NCBI GenBank assembly: GCA_944321155.1
Contig: CALUKG010000002.1
Location: 1-64,000, forward strand
From: an uncultured Bacteroidales bacterium
GTDB taxonomy: Bacteria; Bacteroidota; Bacteroidia; Bacteroidales; Paludibacteraceae
Reading direction: 5' to 3'
DNA: 64,000 nucleotides
Under the pieces are notes generated by a model that did not search any database, had not been told where the DNA came from, and saw only the letters and a list, made by a program, of their open reading frames with translations. The translations under genes were made by a program, and so were the position numbers. Below are positions 34,210 through 44,994 of the stretch, one piece after another (positions within the stretch are counted from its first letter, which is position 1; each line of letters opens with the position of its first letter).

Positions 34210-36536
34210 AAAGGACATTTTTTTGCATAATAGTTTTTTTTGTGTCTTCTTTTGTTGCAATGGGGCAATTGGCGATGGGAGAATGGCGTACACATTTTTC
34301 TTATGACAATGTGAATACAATTGCCCAATCCCCCAATAGAGTATATGCTGTAAGTAATGGTGCCTTGTTTTCTGTTGACAAACGGGATGGTTCGATAGAG
34401 TTTTATAGTAAATTGTCTGGTATGAACGATGCCGCAGTTTCGGATATTGTTTATTCTTCAGATAATGACTGTCTGATAATTATTTACGAAAATAGCAACA
34501 TAGATATAATGCGCTCTGGCGGTATTACTAATGTTCCTGATTTATACAATAAGCAATTGGGTTCAAGTAAAGCTATAAATGATGTTTTTGTATATGGGGA
34601 ATTGGCATATTTGTCATGTGATTTTGGTTTGATGGTTGTGAACTTGGCGAAGAATGAAGTGGCAGAAACTTGTTATATTGGTGAAAATGCATCGCAAGTA
34701 AAGGTTTTAAATACTGTGGTATATCATGATTCAATTTATGCAGTAACGGAAAGTGCTTTGTATGCCACGGCAACTTCCAATCCGAATATAGTAAATTATG
34801 AGTATTGGAATGTGACTTCGGCGGAGAATCTCCCAGGTAGTGGTGTTGTTGAGCAGATACATTCCTTTGGAAATGATTTGTTATTATTACGTAATGGCAA
34901 AGTGTATAAAAGGAGTCTAAACAGCGGAAGCTGGGAGAATGTTTTGAATGATGTTGATATTGTTTCTTTGCATGCATCAAATGGTATTCTTATGGGAATG
35001 ACAGCTACTTCTGTTCTTCGTGTCTCTCCTACTTATGTATATGACGTGATTCCGTTGGCTAATCCTCATGATGCGGTTTTTGATGATAATAGGAATATGA
35101 TATGGATAGCAGGAGATGCCTTGGGGATTGTTTCATATAACAATCTAGATCAGACAATAAATTATTATAAGCCAAGTGGTCCGGCAGTAAATATTCCCTA
35201 CAGGATGACCTTCTCTAATGGCAGATTGTTTGTGTTGCAAGGAGGAAGATGGGCGGTTCAGTATAACCGTTTAGGGGTTGTGATGATTTATGAGAATGGT
35301 ACATGGAATAATATAATGCATACAGAATTTCCTTTGTTGCCTTCTGGAAGTTATCCAAAAGATTTTATGTCGGTAATAGTTGATCCTTTGGATAATAAAC
35401 ATTTTTATGTTACGTCTTATGGCATGGGGTTATATGAGTTTGTTAATGACGAATTGTATGAACATTATACTTTTGAAAATAGCACAATTTCTACTATTTA
35501 CCCTAATGGAAATCTAACACAGAAATATCATTATATGCGTACGGATGGCGGGGCAATTGATGAAGATGGCAATCTATGGATAACAAGTGCTTCTGCTTCT
35601 AATGGGTTGAATTTGATGGATAAACAGAAAAGATGGACTGCTATAGAATATGGTACAGTGTTGACGTTGCCTACTTTGGGTACAATGTTAATTCCGAGTT
35701 CAATGAGCAATCGATATAAATGGATATTGTCTCATCGTTATACCCCAGGCATAGTCTTTTACGATGATAATAATACTCCATATGATAATAGTGATGATTT
35801 TGCTTCCATGATAAGCTCATTTAAAGATCAGGATAATAATACTTTAAGTCCATTGGAATATTATTCCATGGCTGTGGATAAGGATGGTGCTGTTTGGGTA
35901 GGTACGGATATTGGTCCATTGGTTTTTCCTGATGCAGAAGCGTCATTTAACAGTAATCAGTGTACACGTATAAAGATACCAAGAAACGATGGTACTAATC
36001 TGGCTGATTTCCTATTGGAAAATGAAAAGATTAATGCAATTGCAGTTGATGGAGCGAATAGAAAATGGATTGGAACGGAATCTTCTGGCCTATATCTTAT
36101 GTCTGAAAATGGTCAGGAAACAATAGAGCATTTTACAACTCAAAATAGTCCTTTGTTGTCCAACCAAATATTGTCTTTGGCGATTAATTCAACTACGGGT
36201 GAGGTGTTTATAGGGACAGGATCTGGATTGTTGTCTTATCAAAGTGACGCTGCAGAAGGAAATGAAAATATAGCAAAAGTATCTGCCTATCCTAATCCTG
36301 TTAGAGAAGATTTTAATGGGGTTGTTACCATAACTGGTTTGGTTGATGGTTCAATTGTGAAAATTACTGATATATCAGGAAATCTTGTTTGTGAAACGCG
36401 TTCCAATGGTAGTTTGGCAACATGGGACTGTAAAAATAAGTGGGGACACAAAGTAAGTACCGGAATTTATCTTGCAATATGTGTAAGCGAGGATGGGTCA
36501 GAGTATGGTAGAACCAAAATATTGGTGATAGAATAG
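34206..36536 (+). CDS. PorZ-like two-propeller protein with T9SS-type C-terminal domain
   Basis: A 776-residue exported protein with a signal peptide ([17 protein letters not shown]). The N-terminal [19 protein letters not shown] and repeated propeller blades, including two-component-regulator-propeller type motifs ([42 protein letters not shown]), match PorZ of Porphyromonas, whose length I recall as the same. The last 80 residues (VSAYPNPV ... [13 protein letters not shown]) are a type A sorting-domain fold. PorZ is part of the type IX secretion attachment complex, yet no other T9SS gene was seen here. It may have a different role in this lineage. Confidence 0.75.
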   Translation: MKRTFFCIIVFFVSSFVAMGQLAMGEWRTHFSYDNVNTIAQSPNRVYAVSNGALFSVDKRDGSIEFYSKLSGMNDAAVSDIVYSSDNDCLIIIYENSNIDIMRSGGITNVPDLYNKQLGSSKAINDVFVYGELAYLSCDFGLMVVNLAKNEVAETCYIGENASQVKVLNTVVYHDSIYAVTESALYATATSNPNIVNYEYWNVTSAENLPGSGVVEQIHSFGNDLLLLRNGKVYKRSLNSGSWENVLNDVDIVSLHASNGILMGMTATSVLRVSPTYVYDVIPLANPHDAVFDDNRNMIWIAGDALGIVSYNNLDQTINYYKPSGPAVNIPYRMTFSNGRLFVLQGGRWAVQYNRLGVVMIYENGTWNNIMHTEFPLLPSGSYPKDFMSVIVDPLDNKHFYVTSYGMGLYEFVNDELYEHYTFENSTISTIYPNGNLTQKYHYMRTDGGAIDEDGNLWITSASASNGLNLMDKQKRWTAIEYGTVLTLPTLGTMLIPSSMSNRYKWILSHRYTPGIVFYDDNNTPYDNSDDFASMISSFKDQDNNTLSPLEYYSMAVDKDGAVWVGTDIGPLVFPDAEASFNSNQCTRIKIPRNDGTNLADFLLENEKINAIAVDGANRKWIGTESSGLYLMSENGQETIEHFTTQNSPLLSNQILSLAINSTTGEVFIGTGSGLLSYQSDAAEGNENIAKVSAYPNPVREDFNGVVTITGLVDGSIVKITDISGNLVCETRSNGSLATWDCKNKWGHKVSTGIYLAICVSEDGSEYGRTKILVIE

Positions 36537-36723
36537 TATTCAAGAGTATTTGCTGAATGTTCTTATAGAGAGTTGTTGAATTAGGAAATTCTTTGAGAAT
36601 AAATAGATATGCAATAGGGCAGGGATATCGTAAGGGGTATTCCTGTCTTTGTGTAGATGTTGTCCTTTTCTCTTTTTTGTTGATTTTTGTTATACTACCG
36701 CTGTCGGAACAATAAGTTTTTCT

Positions 36724-36731
36724 TACCTTTA
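36724..36731 (+). promoter_or_regulatory. Possible -7 element upstream of the palindromic element and rsmH
   Basis: TACCTTTA, one base off TAnnTTTG. If active, the 36745-36924 element would lie inside the rsmH leader. The -33 box is unclear. Confidence 0.3.
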
Positions 36732-36739
36732 CAAATTGA

Positions 36740-36929
36740 ATAAACCCAAATCGGTCATTAGAGGCTGATTATTTGTGGTCTTGATTGTAATGCGCTGATA
36801 AACAATGATTTAAAATCTCATTTTTCTAATGACCGCCATTAGAAAATCAAGATTACAATATATTCATTTTCAATGCCTTACAATCAAGACCACGAAAATT
36901 GGATATTCTAACGACCGATTTGGGATAAA
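36740..36929. mobile_element. 180-bp MITE-like palindromic element with 5-bp target duplication
   Basis: 18-bp terminal inverted repeats cccaaatcggtcattaga (36745-36762) and tctaacgaccgatttggg (36907-36924) match at 17 of 18 positions. They are flanked by direct ATAAA (36740-36744 and 36925-36929), consistent with a target-site duplication. Inside are a perfect 16-bp inverted repeat (gtggtcttgattgtaa 36775-36790 / ttacaatcaagaccac 36878-36893) and a central 10-bp palindrome (36822-36831 / 36837-36846) that repeats the terminal ctaatgaccg core. No coding capacity. It lies directly before rsmH. Confidence 0.7.
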
Positions 36930-36942
36930 TAGGATAATCTAG

Positions 36943-37869
36943 ATGCAAAAAGAAATGGTGACAACTGCAGGTTCATATCATGTACCGGCTCTTTTGATGG
37001 AGACGGTGGATGGATTGAATATTAAGTCTAACGGTATTTATGTGGACGCAACTTTTGGTGGTGGTGGACATTCAAGAGAGATTATGCGTCGTTTGGGGAA
37101 AGATGGGCGTTTGTTGGCGTTTGATCAGGATATGGATACATATACCAATAAAATAGAGGATAATCGTTTTGTTTTTGTGCATGCCAATTTCTGTTACCTG
37201 CGAAATTTTTTGCATTATCACAATATAGAGGAAATAGATGGCCTCTTGGCTGATTTGGGTGTGTCGTCCCATCATTTTGATGATGAAACCCGTGGCTTTT
37301 CCTTCCGTTTTGATGGCGATTTGGATATGCGAATGAATAGGAATGCTTCGTTAAAGGCTTCCGATATATTAAATGGTTATGCAGAAGATAAACTGGCTGA
37401 TATCTTTTATGTATATGGAGAAATGCGTAATGCACGATTGATAGCCAGAGCTGTTGTTAGAGAACGGATGGTGGCTCCAATAGATACTGTACAGCGTTTT
37501 TTGGAAGTGTTAAAACCTTTTGTGGGAAAGGATAAGGAAAAAAAGGACTTGGCACGTATTTTTCAAGCTCTACGTATTGAGGTGAACGATGAAATGGATA
37601 CTTTACGTAAATTGTTGGAGGATGCCGTTAAAGTGCTTAAGCTAGGAGGCAGAATTGCTATTCTGACGTATCATTCATTGGAGGACAGACTCGTGAAGAA
37701 CTTTTTTAAGACGGGCAACTTTGAAGGGAAATTGCAGAAAGACTTTTATGGGAATCCAATTGTACCTTTACGTTTGGTCAATAATAAGGTGATTGTTGCA
37801 AGTGATGAGGAGGTGGAAGCAAACCCTCGTGCAAGAAGTGCTAAATTAAGAATAGCGGAAAAAATTTAA
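36943..37869 (+). CDS. rsmH: 16S rRNA (cytosine-1402-N4)-methyltransferase
   Basis: A 308-residue SAM enzyme methylating C1402 in the ribosomal P site. Motifs: HVPALLMETVDGL, YVDATFGGGGHSREIM (SAM loop), LLADLGVSSHHFDDETRGFSF, and AILTYHSLEDRLVK near the C-terminus. Length is standard. It is the first gene of a partial dcw cluster; mraZ, its usual upstream neighbour, is absent and replaced by the palindromic element. The ftsL-like gene follows by 3 bp. Confidence 0.96.
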   Translation: MQKEMVTTAGSYHVPALLMETVDGLNIKSNGIYVDATFGGGGHSREIMRRLGKDGRLLAFDQDMDTYTNKIEDNRFVFVHANFCYLRNFLHYHNIEEIDGLLADLGVSSHHFDDETRGFSFRFDGDLDMRMNRNASLKASDILNGYAEDKLADIFYVYGEMRNARLIARAVVRERMVAPIDTVQRFLEVLKPFVGKDKEKKDLARIFQALRIEVNDEMDTLRKLLEDAVKVLKLGGRIAILTYHSLEDRLVKNFFKTGNFEGKLQKDFYGNPIVPLRLVNNKVIVASDEEVEANPRARSAKLRIAEKI

Positions 37870-37872
37870 GCT

Positions 37873-38235
37873 ATGGAGACGAGTATGAATGAATCAGATA
37901 ACGAAAAGGCAAGAAACTTGTCCCCCTTGTCTGTCTTGCGTGAGTTTCTGAATGGTGACTTTTTGCTGAAGGGCTTTATTGGCAAATACTATAAGGGTTT
38001 GTTGATTTTTATCTTCTGCTCTTTTCTCTACATTGGGAATCGTTATGCATGTGAGAAGCAATTAGCTACTATTGTTGCCTTGCAAAAGGAGCTGAAGGAT
38101 GTAAAGTATGAAGCGTTGTCTACTTCAGCAGAATTGATGCAGATGAGCCGACAATCCAATGTTCAGGAGGCTTTGTCGGAAAAAGGAATCTCTTTGGAGA
38201 TAAGTAAAACATCGCCTATAATCATCAAAGATTGA
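37873..38235 (+). CDS. FtsL-like cell division protein
   Basis: A 120-residue bitopic membrane protein: a cytoplasmic N-terminus of about 50 residues, one membrane helix (GLLIFIFCSFLYIGNRYA), then a periplasmic heptad-like segment (LATIVALQKELKDVKYEALSTSAELMQMS, quoted in part here as LQKELKDVKYEAL). Position between rsmH and the PBP gene and the Bacteroidetes-type layout identify it as the FtsL-like divisome subunit. Confidence 0.85.
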   Translation: METSMNESDNEKARNLSPLSVLREFLNGDFLLKGFIGKYYKGLLIFIFCSFLYIGNRYACEKQLATIVALQKELKDVKYEALSTSAELMQMSRQSNVQEALSEKGISLEISKTSPIIIKD

Positions 38236-38245
38236 TTGGATATAA

Positions 38246-40417
38246 ATGGAAAAGAAAACGATACGACTACTTCGGTTCTCTTTGGTGTATTTTCTGTTGC
38301 TCTTCTTGTTTATGTTACCAATAGGCAAGATGTTTCGAATCCAATTGATAGAACGTGAACATTGGATGGAATTGGCAAAGAGCCAGGTGAGAACTGACAT
38401 TGAGGTTAAACCGAATCGCGGTAATATATATTCTTCTGATGGTCGTCTGATGGCCAGCAGTATTCCGTCTTACGTTTTGTATATGGACCCATGTACAGAT
38501 GCATTACGTGCAGATGGTAGCAAACTGTTTTATGAATATGTTGATTCTGTTTCTGTGGCTTTGTCTGGATATTTTGGTGATAAATCAGCTTCTGAGTATA
38601 GAAGAATGTTGGTAAATGCACATAATTCAGGTAAACGTTACTTGCGTTTATATCCTCATAGAATATCCTATTTCCAATTAAAAGACGTATTGAGTTTCCC
38701 TTTGTTTAATAAAGGGCGCATTAAAAGTGGTTTAATCCCCCAGTTGCGTACGGACCGTGTAAAACCGTTTGGTTCATTGGCATCCCGAACTATAGGAAAT
38801 ATCTATGGTGATGCAACAAAAGGCGGCAGTTCGGGTTTGGAGATGTATTTTGATGATGTGTTGTGTGGAGAACCGGGAAAGGCAACGCGGCAGATGATAG
38901 CCAACAAGCGGATTGAGTATGTTGAAAAGGAGCCTCGTGATGGCTCGGATTTGATAACAACCATTGATGTGGACATTCAGGATGTAGCAGAGGAAGCTTT
39001 ATTGAATGAATTGAATAGAATTGGTGCTCATTCCGGGTATGTGGTAATGATGGAAGTCCATACAGGAGAAGTCAAGGCTATTGTGAATATGGAACGTAGT
39101 GGTGACAGTGGAACTTATAGGGAAATGCGTAATGGTGTTGTTTCTGATATGGCTGAGCCTGGTTCTACTTTTAAGACGGCTTCTCTTATGGCTGCCATAG
39201 ATGAAGGATATGTGACTATCCATGATTCGGTAGATGTAGGGACAGGTATTGAATATTTTTATGATGTAGCCATGCGTGACCATAATTATAGAGGAGGAAA
39301 GCCTGGTACTGGTTATGGAAAAATAACCTTAGAGAATGCATTGGAAGCATCTTCCAATGTGGGTATATCGCATGTTATTGTAGAGCATTATGGAAAGCAT
39401 CCTGAGAAGTTTGTTGAAAAACTCTATGAAATGGGCTTGAATGAGCCGCTGAATTTGGAGATACCAGGAACAGCGAGTCCTAATATACGTTCTCCCAAAG
39501 ATGAAAATGTGGATTGGTCGGGTACAACTCTGCCGTGGATGAGTATCGGTTACGAAGTACAGATACCCCCCATCTATACATTGACTTTTTATAATGCCAT
39601 TGCCAATGGAGGGAAAATGATAAAGCCATTTTTTGTAAAGGAAATCAGACGTGATGGAGAATTGGTTGAAAGTTTTGAAACGGAGGTGATACGCTCCAAG
39701 ATTTGCTCCCAAAATACATTGGAACAGATAAAAATAGCATTAGAGGGTGTCGTATGGCATGATAAGTATGCAACTGCCAGGGCCGTTCGTTCCTCAAAGG
39801 TGAAGATTGCTGGTAAAACCGGTACGGCGCAGATATCTAACGGATTGTTAGGCTATAAATATGGTGGTAAGTCACACCAGGTATCATTCTGCGGTTATTT
39901 CCCTGCTGATAATCCAATGTACACGTGTTTGTGTGTGATACGTCGTCCTGCTCCTGGCTATGCTCCTTCTGGAGGAACTATGGCTGGATCGGTTGTCAGA
40001 AATATCGCAGAGCGCACAATGGCGATGAAGGTATTAAGAAATGTGGAGGAGTTGGTGTCTGATTCCACTTTTGTCTATGAGATGCCAACAATTAAAAGAG
40101 GACGTTATGAGTCTGTTTGGAAAGCATGTCATTCAGTAGGGTTGGATTTGGACAATGCCCGTCGTCTTAGGGATATGGATTGTGACTGGGCGCGTGTAGC
40201 TTTGACAAACGATACATTGTCGGTTGTTGGAATGTCGGTTAATCCTCATGCTGTTCCCAATGTAATAGGCATGGGACTGCGTGATGCTGTTTTTGCTATT
40301 GAGCAAACCGGAATGTCTGTTCGTGCGTCTGGTGTTGGAAAAGTGATTAGGCAGAGTGTTACGCCAGGTTCTACTCCCATGAAAGGCGCAATGGTATATT
40401 TGGAATTGAAACCATAA
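38246..40417 (+). CDS. ftsI: Penicillin-binding protein (FtsI/PBP3 class) with PASTA domain
   Basis: A 723-residue class B PBP, the septal peptidoglycan transpeptidase. N-terminal anchor ([18 protein letters not shown]), PBP dimerisation domain beginning [19 protein letters not shown], and a transpeptidase domain with SxxK in [11 protein letters not shown], SxN in EASSNVGIS and KTGT in [12 protein letters not shown]-terminal PASTA module ([20 protein letters not shown] ... PMKGAMVYL) covers about the last 65 residues. All active-site motifs are intact. Part of the rsmH-murE unit, 10 bp after ftsL. Confidence 0.95.
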   Translation: MEKKTIRLLRFSLVYFLLLFLFMLPIGKMFRIQLIEREHWMELAKSQVRTDIEVKPNRGNIYSSDGRLMASSIPSYVLYMDPCTDALRADGSKLFYEYVDSVSVALSGYFGDKSASEYRRMLVNAHNSGKRYLRLYPHRISYFQLKDVLSFPLFNKGRIKSGLIPQLRTDRVKPFGSLASRTIGNIYGDATKGGSSGLEMYFDDVLCGEPGKATRQMIANKRIEYVEKEPRDGSDLITTIDVDIQDVAEEALLNELNRIGAHSGYVVMMEVHTGEVKAIVNMERSGDSGTYREMRNGVVSDMAEPGSTFKTASLMAAIDEGYVTIHDSVDVGTGIEYFYDVAMRDHNYRGGKPGTGYGKITLENALEASSNVGISHVIVEHYGKHPEKFVEKLYEMGLNEPLNLEIPGTASPNIRSPKDENVDWSGTTLPWMSIGYEVQIPPIYTLTFYNAIANGGKMIKPFFVKEIRRDGELVESFETEVIRSKICSQNTLEQIKIALEGVVWHDKYATARAVRSSKVKIAGKTGTAQISNGLLGYKYGGKSHQVSFCGYFPADNPMYTCLCVIRRPAPGYAPSGGTMAGSVVRNIAERTMAMKVLRNVEELVSDSTFVYEMPTIKRGRYESVWKACHSVGLDLDNARRLRDMDCDWARVALTNDTLSVVGMSVNPHAVPNVIGMGLRDAVFAIEQTGMSVRASGVGKVIRQSVTPGSTPMKGAMVYLELKP

Positions 40418-40430
40418 TAATATATTCGTT

Positions 40431-41876
40431 ATGAAATTGTCTTATTTGTTGAATGGTCTGAAGCCTATACGTACAATTGGTGATTTGGACATTGAGATTA
40501 ATTCTGTACAGTTTGATTCTCGTCTCGTACAAAGCGGTGATTTGTTTGTTGCTACGCCGGGTACTGTAGTTGATGGGCATGATTATATCCCAAAAGCAAT
40601 AGCTCAAGGTGGTGTTGCTGTAGTGTGTGAGCAGTTACCGGCAGAATTGGATGCTAAGGTTACTTATGTTCAGTTACGCGATAGTCTGGAAGGGTTGGGT
40701 ATCATAGCTTCAGCGTATTATGATAATCCTTCAAGAAAACTGACTTTGGTTGGTGTTACAGGTACAAATGGTAAGACGACAATAGCAACGTTATTGTATA
40801 AGTTGGCACGAGCCTTAGGCTATAAGGCGGGGCTGTTAAGCACTGTTTGTAACTATATTAACGAGGAGGCTGTTGAGGCTACGCACACGACCCCAGATCC
40901 ATTAGAACTGAATCATTTGTTAAGTAGAATGGTGGATGCGGGTTGCAAGTACGCTTTTATGGAGGTAAGTTCACATGCTGTTGCCCAACGTCGTATTGCA
41001 GGTTTGGATTATGATGGTGGCATATTTACGAATTTGACTCGTGACCACATTGATTATCATAAAACGTTTGACAACTATCGTGATGCCAAAAAACGTTTCT
41101 TTGACGAACTGCCACCCAAAGCGTTTGCTCTTACCAATGCAGATGATAAGAATGGTTTGGTTATGTTGCAGAATACACAAGCCAAGCGTTTGACCTATTC
41201 ATGCAGAACTTTGGCTGATTTCAATGGTAAGATATTGGAAGAAGGTTTTGAGGGCATGCTACTCCAGTTGAATGGAAAAGAAGTTTTTGTTTCTTTGGTA
41301 GGTCGTTTTAATGCTTATAATTTATTGGCAATTTATGGGGCAGCTATTTCGTTAGGTTTTGACCGTGATGAAGTGTTGCGTATACTAAGTGCTCTTACGG
41401 CAGTTAGCGGACGATTTGAATGCATACGTTCGCCAAAGGGATGGACGGCTATTGTGGATTATGCGCATACTCCCGATGCTCTTACAAATGTGATAAATAC
41501 AATCAATGAGATTCGTAAGAAGGAAGCGCAATTGATAACAGTTGTTGGTTGTGGTGGTAACCGAGATAAAGGGAAACGACCTATGATGGCTCATGAGGCT
41601 GCTATTGGAAGTTCACGTGTGGTACTGACGAGTGATAATCCCCGTGATGAGGAACCAATGGATATATTGAACGATATGCTTGCAGGTTTGAACGATACCG
41701 AACGTCAGGCGGCTCTTGTTATTTCAGACAGGCGTGAGGCAATAAAGACTGCATGTGCATTGGCTCAGAAAGATGATGTGATTCTGATAGCAGGTAAGGG
41801 ACATGAGGATTATCAGATTATAAAAGGCGTAAAGCACCATTTTGATGATAGAGAAGAGGTGCGTAAATGCTTATAA
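40431..41876 (+). CDS. murE: UDP-MurNAc-tripeptide synthetase (meso-DAP adding)
   Basis: A 481-residue Mur ligase adding the third peptide residue to UDP-MurNAc-L-Ala-D-Glu. ATP-binding [15 protein letters not shown], carbamylated-Lys region, and the C-terminal SDNPRDEEP carry the features; DNPR is the known determinant for meso-diaminopimelate, so DAP-type peptidoglycan is predicted. In most Bacteroidetes mraY and murD follow; here the next gene is a TfoX-domain protein, so the dcw cluster stops at murE. Confidence 0.96.
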   Translation: MKLSYLLNGLKPIRTIGDLDIEINSVQFDSRLVQSGDLFVATPGTVVDGHDYIPKAIAQGGVAVVCEQLPAELDAKVTYVQLRDSLEGLGIIASAYYDNPSRKLTLVGVTGTNGKTTIATLLYKLARALGYKAGLLSTVCNYINEEAVEATHTTPDPLELNHLLSRMVDAGCKYAFMEVSSHAVAQRRIAGLDYDGGIFTNLTRDHIDYHKTFDNYRDAKKRFFDELPPKAFALTNADDKNGLVMLQNTQAKRLTYSCRTLADFNGKILEEGFEGMLLQLNGKEVFVSLVGRFNAYNLLAIYGAAISLGFDRDEVLRILSALTAVSGRFECIRSPKGWTAIVDYAHTPDALTNVINTINEIRKKEAQLITVVGCGGNRDKGKRPMMAHEAAIGSSRVVLTSDNPRDEEPMDILNDMLAGLNDTERQAALVISDRREAIKTACALAQKDDVILIAGKGHEDYQIIKGVKHHFDDREEVRKCL

Positions 41877-41890
41877 TCTTCTATTGAGCT

Positions 41891-42202
41891 ATGGCTAGTA
41901 CAATCGGTTTTGTTGAATATGTCTGCGACTGCATTGTCGGTTGCGGACATATTCGTTATAGGAAGATGTTTGGCGAGTATCTGGTTTATGTGGATGATAA
42001 GCCAATTTTTCTGGTTTGTGATAATCGGATTTTTGTGAAGGAATTTCCAGTTTTAAAGTCCGTATTGGATAATGTATCTATGGCCACTCCCTATCCGGGA
42101 GCGAAAATGCATTATCTTTTGGACCCGGATAATATAGAAATGATAAAACGTGTTGTAGACACAATTTTACCTTTAGTTCCAGCAAAGCTTCCCAAAAAGT
42201 GA
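41891..42202 (+). CDS. TfoX/Sxy N-terminal domain protein
   Basis: A 103-residue single-domain protein with the TfoX_N signature: IRYRKMFGEYLVYVDDKPIF, VCDNRIFVKE and a C-terminal PYPGAKMHYLLDPD (quoted in part). Full-length TfoX/Sxy regulates competence in gamma-proteobacteria; stand-alone N-domain proteins have no assigned role. It starts 14 bp after murE and may be read from the same transcript. Confidence 0.85.
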   Translation: MASTIGFVEYVCDCIVGCGHIRYRKMFGEYLVYVDDKPIFLVCDNRIFVKEFPVLKSVLDNVSMATPYPGAKMHYLLDPDNIEMIKRVVDTILPLVPAKLPKK

Positions 42203-42257
42203 AAAATCCAAATCTTTTTCAGTGATAACCAAGTTGTAAGAATTGAAACATTGGGGT

Positions 42258-43163
42258 CTATCTCATATATCCTTGGATAAAATCTAAGATTTTCTCGCTC
42301 TCATCAGGATGAAACCAATGAATCTCCTTGTCTGCATTAAACCAGGTAAACTGTCGTTTGGCATAATTGCGTGAGTCCTGCTTGATTTTTTCGATGGCAA
42401 AATCAAGCGTACAATTACCTTCCATGTATTGGTACAGTTCTTTATATCCCACCGTATTGAGGCTGTTTAAGTGGCGGTATGGGAACAAAGGTTCTGCCTC
42501 ATTTATTAAGCCTTCCTCAATCATTTGGTCTACCCGTAGGTTTATTCTTTCATATAATTCGGGTCTTGGTCTGTTTAGGCCTATTTTGACAATGTTAAAG
42601 GGCCTTTTTTTCGTTTGTCCTGTACAGAAGCTGGAATAAGGCTGTCCGGTAGCAATGGATACTTCTAGTGCGTGCAACATGCGTTTATGGTTGAATCTAT
42701 CCACTTTTTCATAATGAACTGGGTCCACTTTTTTTAGTTCTTGCTGTAGCCATTCAAGACCATTTTGTTGATATTGTTCGTTAACTTCCTTCCTGATATG
42801 TTCAGGAACAGATGGTATGTTGTCAAATCCTTTGCAGACCGCATCGATATACATCATGGAGCCTCCAACCAATAGTTGGTTAGGATTGACGGCGAATAAA
42901 TCTTCTAGAAGTTTTATTGCCTCTTCTTCATATTGTCCTGCACTATAACTATCGAAAATGGATTGTGTTCCGATAAAGTAGTGTTTTACTTGCAACAACT
43001 GTTCTTGGGTAGGTGCTGCTGTACCGATTTTCAACTCCTTATATATTTGGCGTGAATCGGATGAAATGATTGGTGCGCCCAGTAATTTTGCTATGTTGAA
43101 ACTGAGCTCTGTTTTGCCTACTCCTGTTGGACCTAAGAGAACAAATAAAGTGGAAGATTGCAT
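42258..43163 (-). CDS. miaA: tRNA dimethylallyltransferase
   Basis: A 301-residue enzyme adding dimethylallyl to A37 of tRNAs reading UNN codons. P-loop LLGPTGVGKTELS, SSDSRQIYKELKIGTA (catalytic Asp region), and the C-terminal DSRNYAKRQFTWFN are diagnostic. Length standard. Last gene of the five-gene minus-strand run that begins at 46948; it lies 30 bp after the lamin-tail gene. Confidence 0.95.
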   Translation of the reverse strand: MQSSTLFVLLGPTGVGKTELSFNIAKLLGAPIISSDSRQIYKELKIGTAAPTQEQLLQVKHYFIGTQSIFDSYSAGQYEEEAIKLLEDLFAVNPNQLLVGGSMMYIDAVCKGFDNIPSVPEHIRKEVNEQYQQNGLEWLQQELKKVDPVHYEKVDRFNHKRMLHALEVSIATGQPYSSFCTGQTKKRPFNIVKIGLNRPRPELYERINLRVDQMIEEGLINEAEPLFPYRHLNSLNTVGYKELYQYMEGNCTLDFAIEKIKQDSRNYAKRQFTWFNADKEIHWFHPDESEKILDFIQGYMR

Positions 43164-43193
43164 AAATGATTTTCTTACAAATGTAGGGTCTTT

Positions 43194-44993
43194 TTACTGA
43201 CCATGAACAATCAATGGTATTTTCTTTTTTATCCTTTTTCCTGTTGACGGATGGTATGCCTCAAATAATAGTGCATAAATACCGGTTTCTACGTTTTTCC
43301 CGTTATTTGTGGTGCCGTCCCAGATAATCTGATTTTCTGTTGCCATCAATAGGTTGTCCGCTAGCTCTGCGATAAAAAGGCCGCTAGGTGTGAATATCCT
43401 TACGTTGGCAATGTAGCCCTGCTCTGGTAGCAGACAATGGATTATACAAATATCTTCGTATCCGTTGCCATCAGGAGAAAATGCTTCTGGTTCGGCCCAG
43501 ACGGAACCCCCTTTCGTATTTCCGTCAGATACATATATATTTGTATATTGCGAGTTGGTATAGCCAGGAGTACCATAATAATAAGTTGATGCGGCAGAGT
43601 GCCAGGAAGTGGCATCATTGGAAGGCAAGTCAGGGTGAAGTCTTTCAAGAGCCACTCCTTTGATGTTTTTTACCAAAATATGTTGCCAGTCAGGTGTGTA
43701 TCTGACAGAATCTGCAATCTCACCTGAATCGGATACCAAGTATATGGTAGTGCCTTCATTACTGAGTGATTGTTTCCAGTCGCATTCTACAATATTAGCT
43801 GTATCAGGCACATTATGTTTATTGCGTAATAGAATAGCGTTTTCTGTTAATCCGATAACGTTATGTGGTCTCAATGTAGATGCAGGAAAGTGATTCCCCG
43901 TGTTGAAGATCCCATCCTTTTTTCGGGTCGTTATTTTCCAGTTGCTCATGTCAATGGAATGTGGGGTACGATTGATAATTTCAATATATTCAAGTCCGTC
44001 TGTATCGGGTTCATACATTATTTCATTGATTCTGATAGTGGTGTTGTTGGCAGGAGTGGCAATGCCTGTGCACTTGTAGTCTAATCCCTCAAGCGGGTTG
44101 CCTGATATGTCTTCTAAGTAGGAGATTCTTGTGCAATACTCTTTCTGTGTGTCTATTTCTTCCTTCAATAGGATAAACATTTCATGTGTTTGTCCTGATT
44201 GGATTTGAGCAATTGCGACATTTCTTTCTTCACATGTTACATTTACTTCTGCAGTTTGGATATTGATTGGCTCATTGAACGTCAGCAGTAATGTGTCAGG
44301 TGGTAGAATGGAATACCCGTCCCATTGTGGTGCTTGATTATCCACTTGCTCCCATCCACGGATAATAATATCATCAAAGGAAAAGGCAAGGCCTTTGCTT
44401 TGGGTGCAAGTATAGCTTATCGCACAATAATTGGACTGCTGTATATGCTGGCTCTGTGCTTCTCCTTCTTTGATTTCCGATTGTTCGTGAATAGCTTTTG
44501 TATATAGTGCCCACTGACCATTGTTGTGTGTAACACGTATATTAATGGCATTGGCATCTTGGGCAAGCAGGTTCTCTCGTCCCGCAATCAGTAGTTGTTC
44601 TTCTCCTTGGTGGCGAACATAAAGAGAAACATTGTCTTGGGTTCCACCCATTACAACATAATAGCTTTCGGTGGCTCTTGTGGGATTGGGGTGGTTGCTG
44701 GTCAGATAGAATGTTGAGAAATTGGCACTGGAAGGGTTGCAATCAAAAACAGCAAAAAAATCCCATTGTGCATTGTTTATCAGGCGGCATGGTGTTGAGA
44801 GGTAGGCTGTTGTTGCGGTTGCTGCATTACTTTGCAGTCTCCCAAACTGATTGATGGTGAACAACGCATTATCCCCATTCCATGCAGGATTATTAGTAAA
44901 ATCGCCATCCGAGAAATCATCCTGCAAGATGACCTCCTGTCCGTAAAGTGAGAAAAGATGTATGATTAGTAATATGAGAATAAGACATCTCAT
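43194..44993 (-). CDS. Lamin-tail-domain exported protein
   Basis: A 599-residue secreted protein with a signal peptide (LILILLIIHLFSLYGQ). A concanavalin-like N-terminal region (DFSDGDFTNNPAWNGD), an Ig-like stretch (SILPPDTLLLTFNEPIN) near residue 230, a lamin-tail domain (IRINEIMYEPDTDGLEYIEI, about 320-440), and a FlgD-like/CHU_C-type C-terminus (FSPDGNGYED ... WDGTTNNGKNVETGIY) follow in order. Such architectures occur in gliding or T9SS contexts of Bacteroidetes. The role here is unknown. One base separates it from folE. Confidence 0.78.
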   Translation of the reverse strand: MRCLILILLIIHLFSLYGQEVILQDDFSDGDFTNNPAWNGDNALFTINQFGRLQSNAATATTAYLSTPCRLINNAQWDFFAVFDCNPSSANFSTFYLTSNHPNPTRATESYYVVMGGTQDNVSLYVRHQGEEQLLIAGRENLLAQDANAINIRVTHNNGQWALYTKAIHEQSEIKEGEAQSQHIQQSNYCAISYTCTQSKGLAFSFDDIIIRGWEQVDNQAPQWDGYSILPPDTLLLTFNEPINIQTAEVNVTCEERNVAIAQIQSGQTHEMFILLKEEIDTQKEYCTRISYLEDISGNPLEGLDYKCTGIATPANNTTIRINEIMYEPDTDGLEYIEIINRTPHSIDMSNWKITTRKKDGIFNTGNHFPASTLRPHNVIGLTENAILLRNKHNVPDTANIVECDWKQSLSNEGTTIYLVSDSGEIADSVRYTPDWQHILVKNIKGVALERLHPDLPSNDATSWHSAASTYYYGTPGYTNSQYTNIYVSDGNTKGGSVWAEPEAFSPDGNGYEDICIIHCLLPEQGYIANVRIFTPSGLFIAELADNLLMATENQIIWDGTTNNGKNVETGIYALLFEAYHPSTGKRIKKKIPLIVHGQ

Positions 44994-44994
44994 A

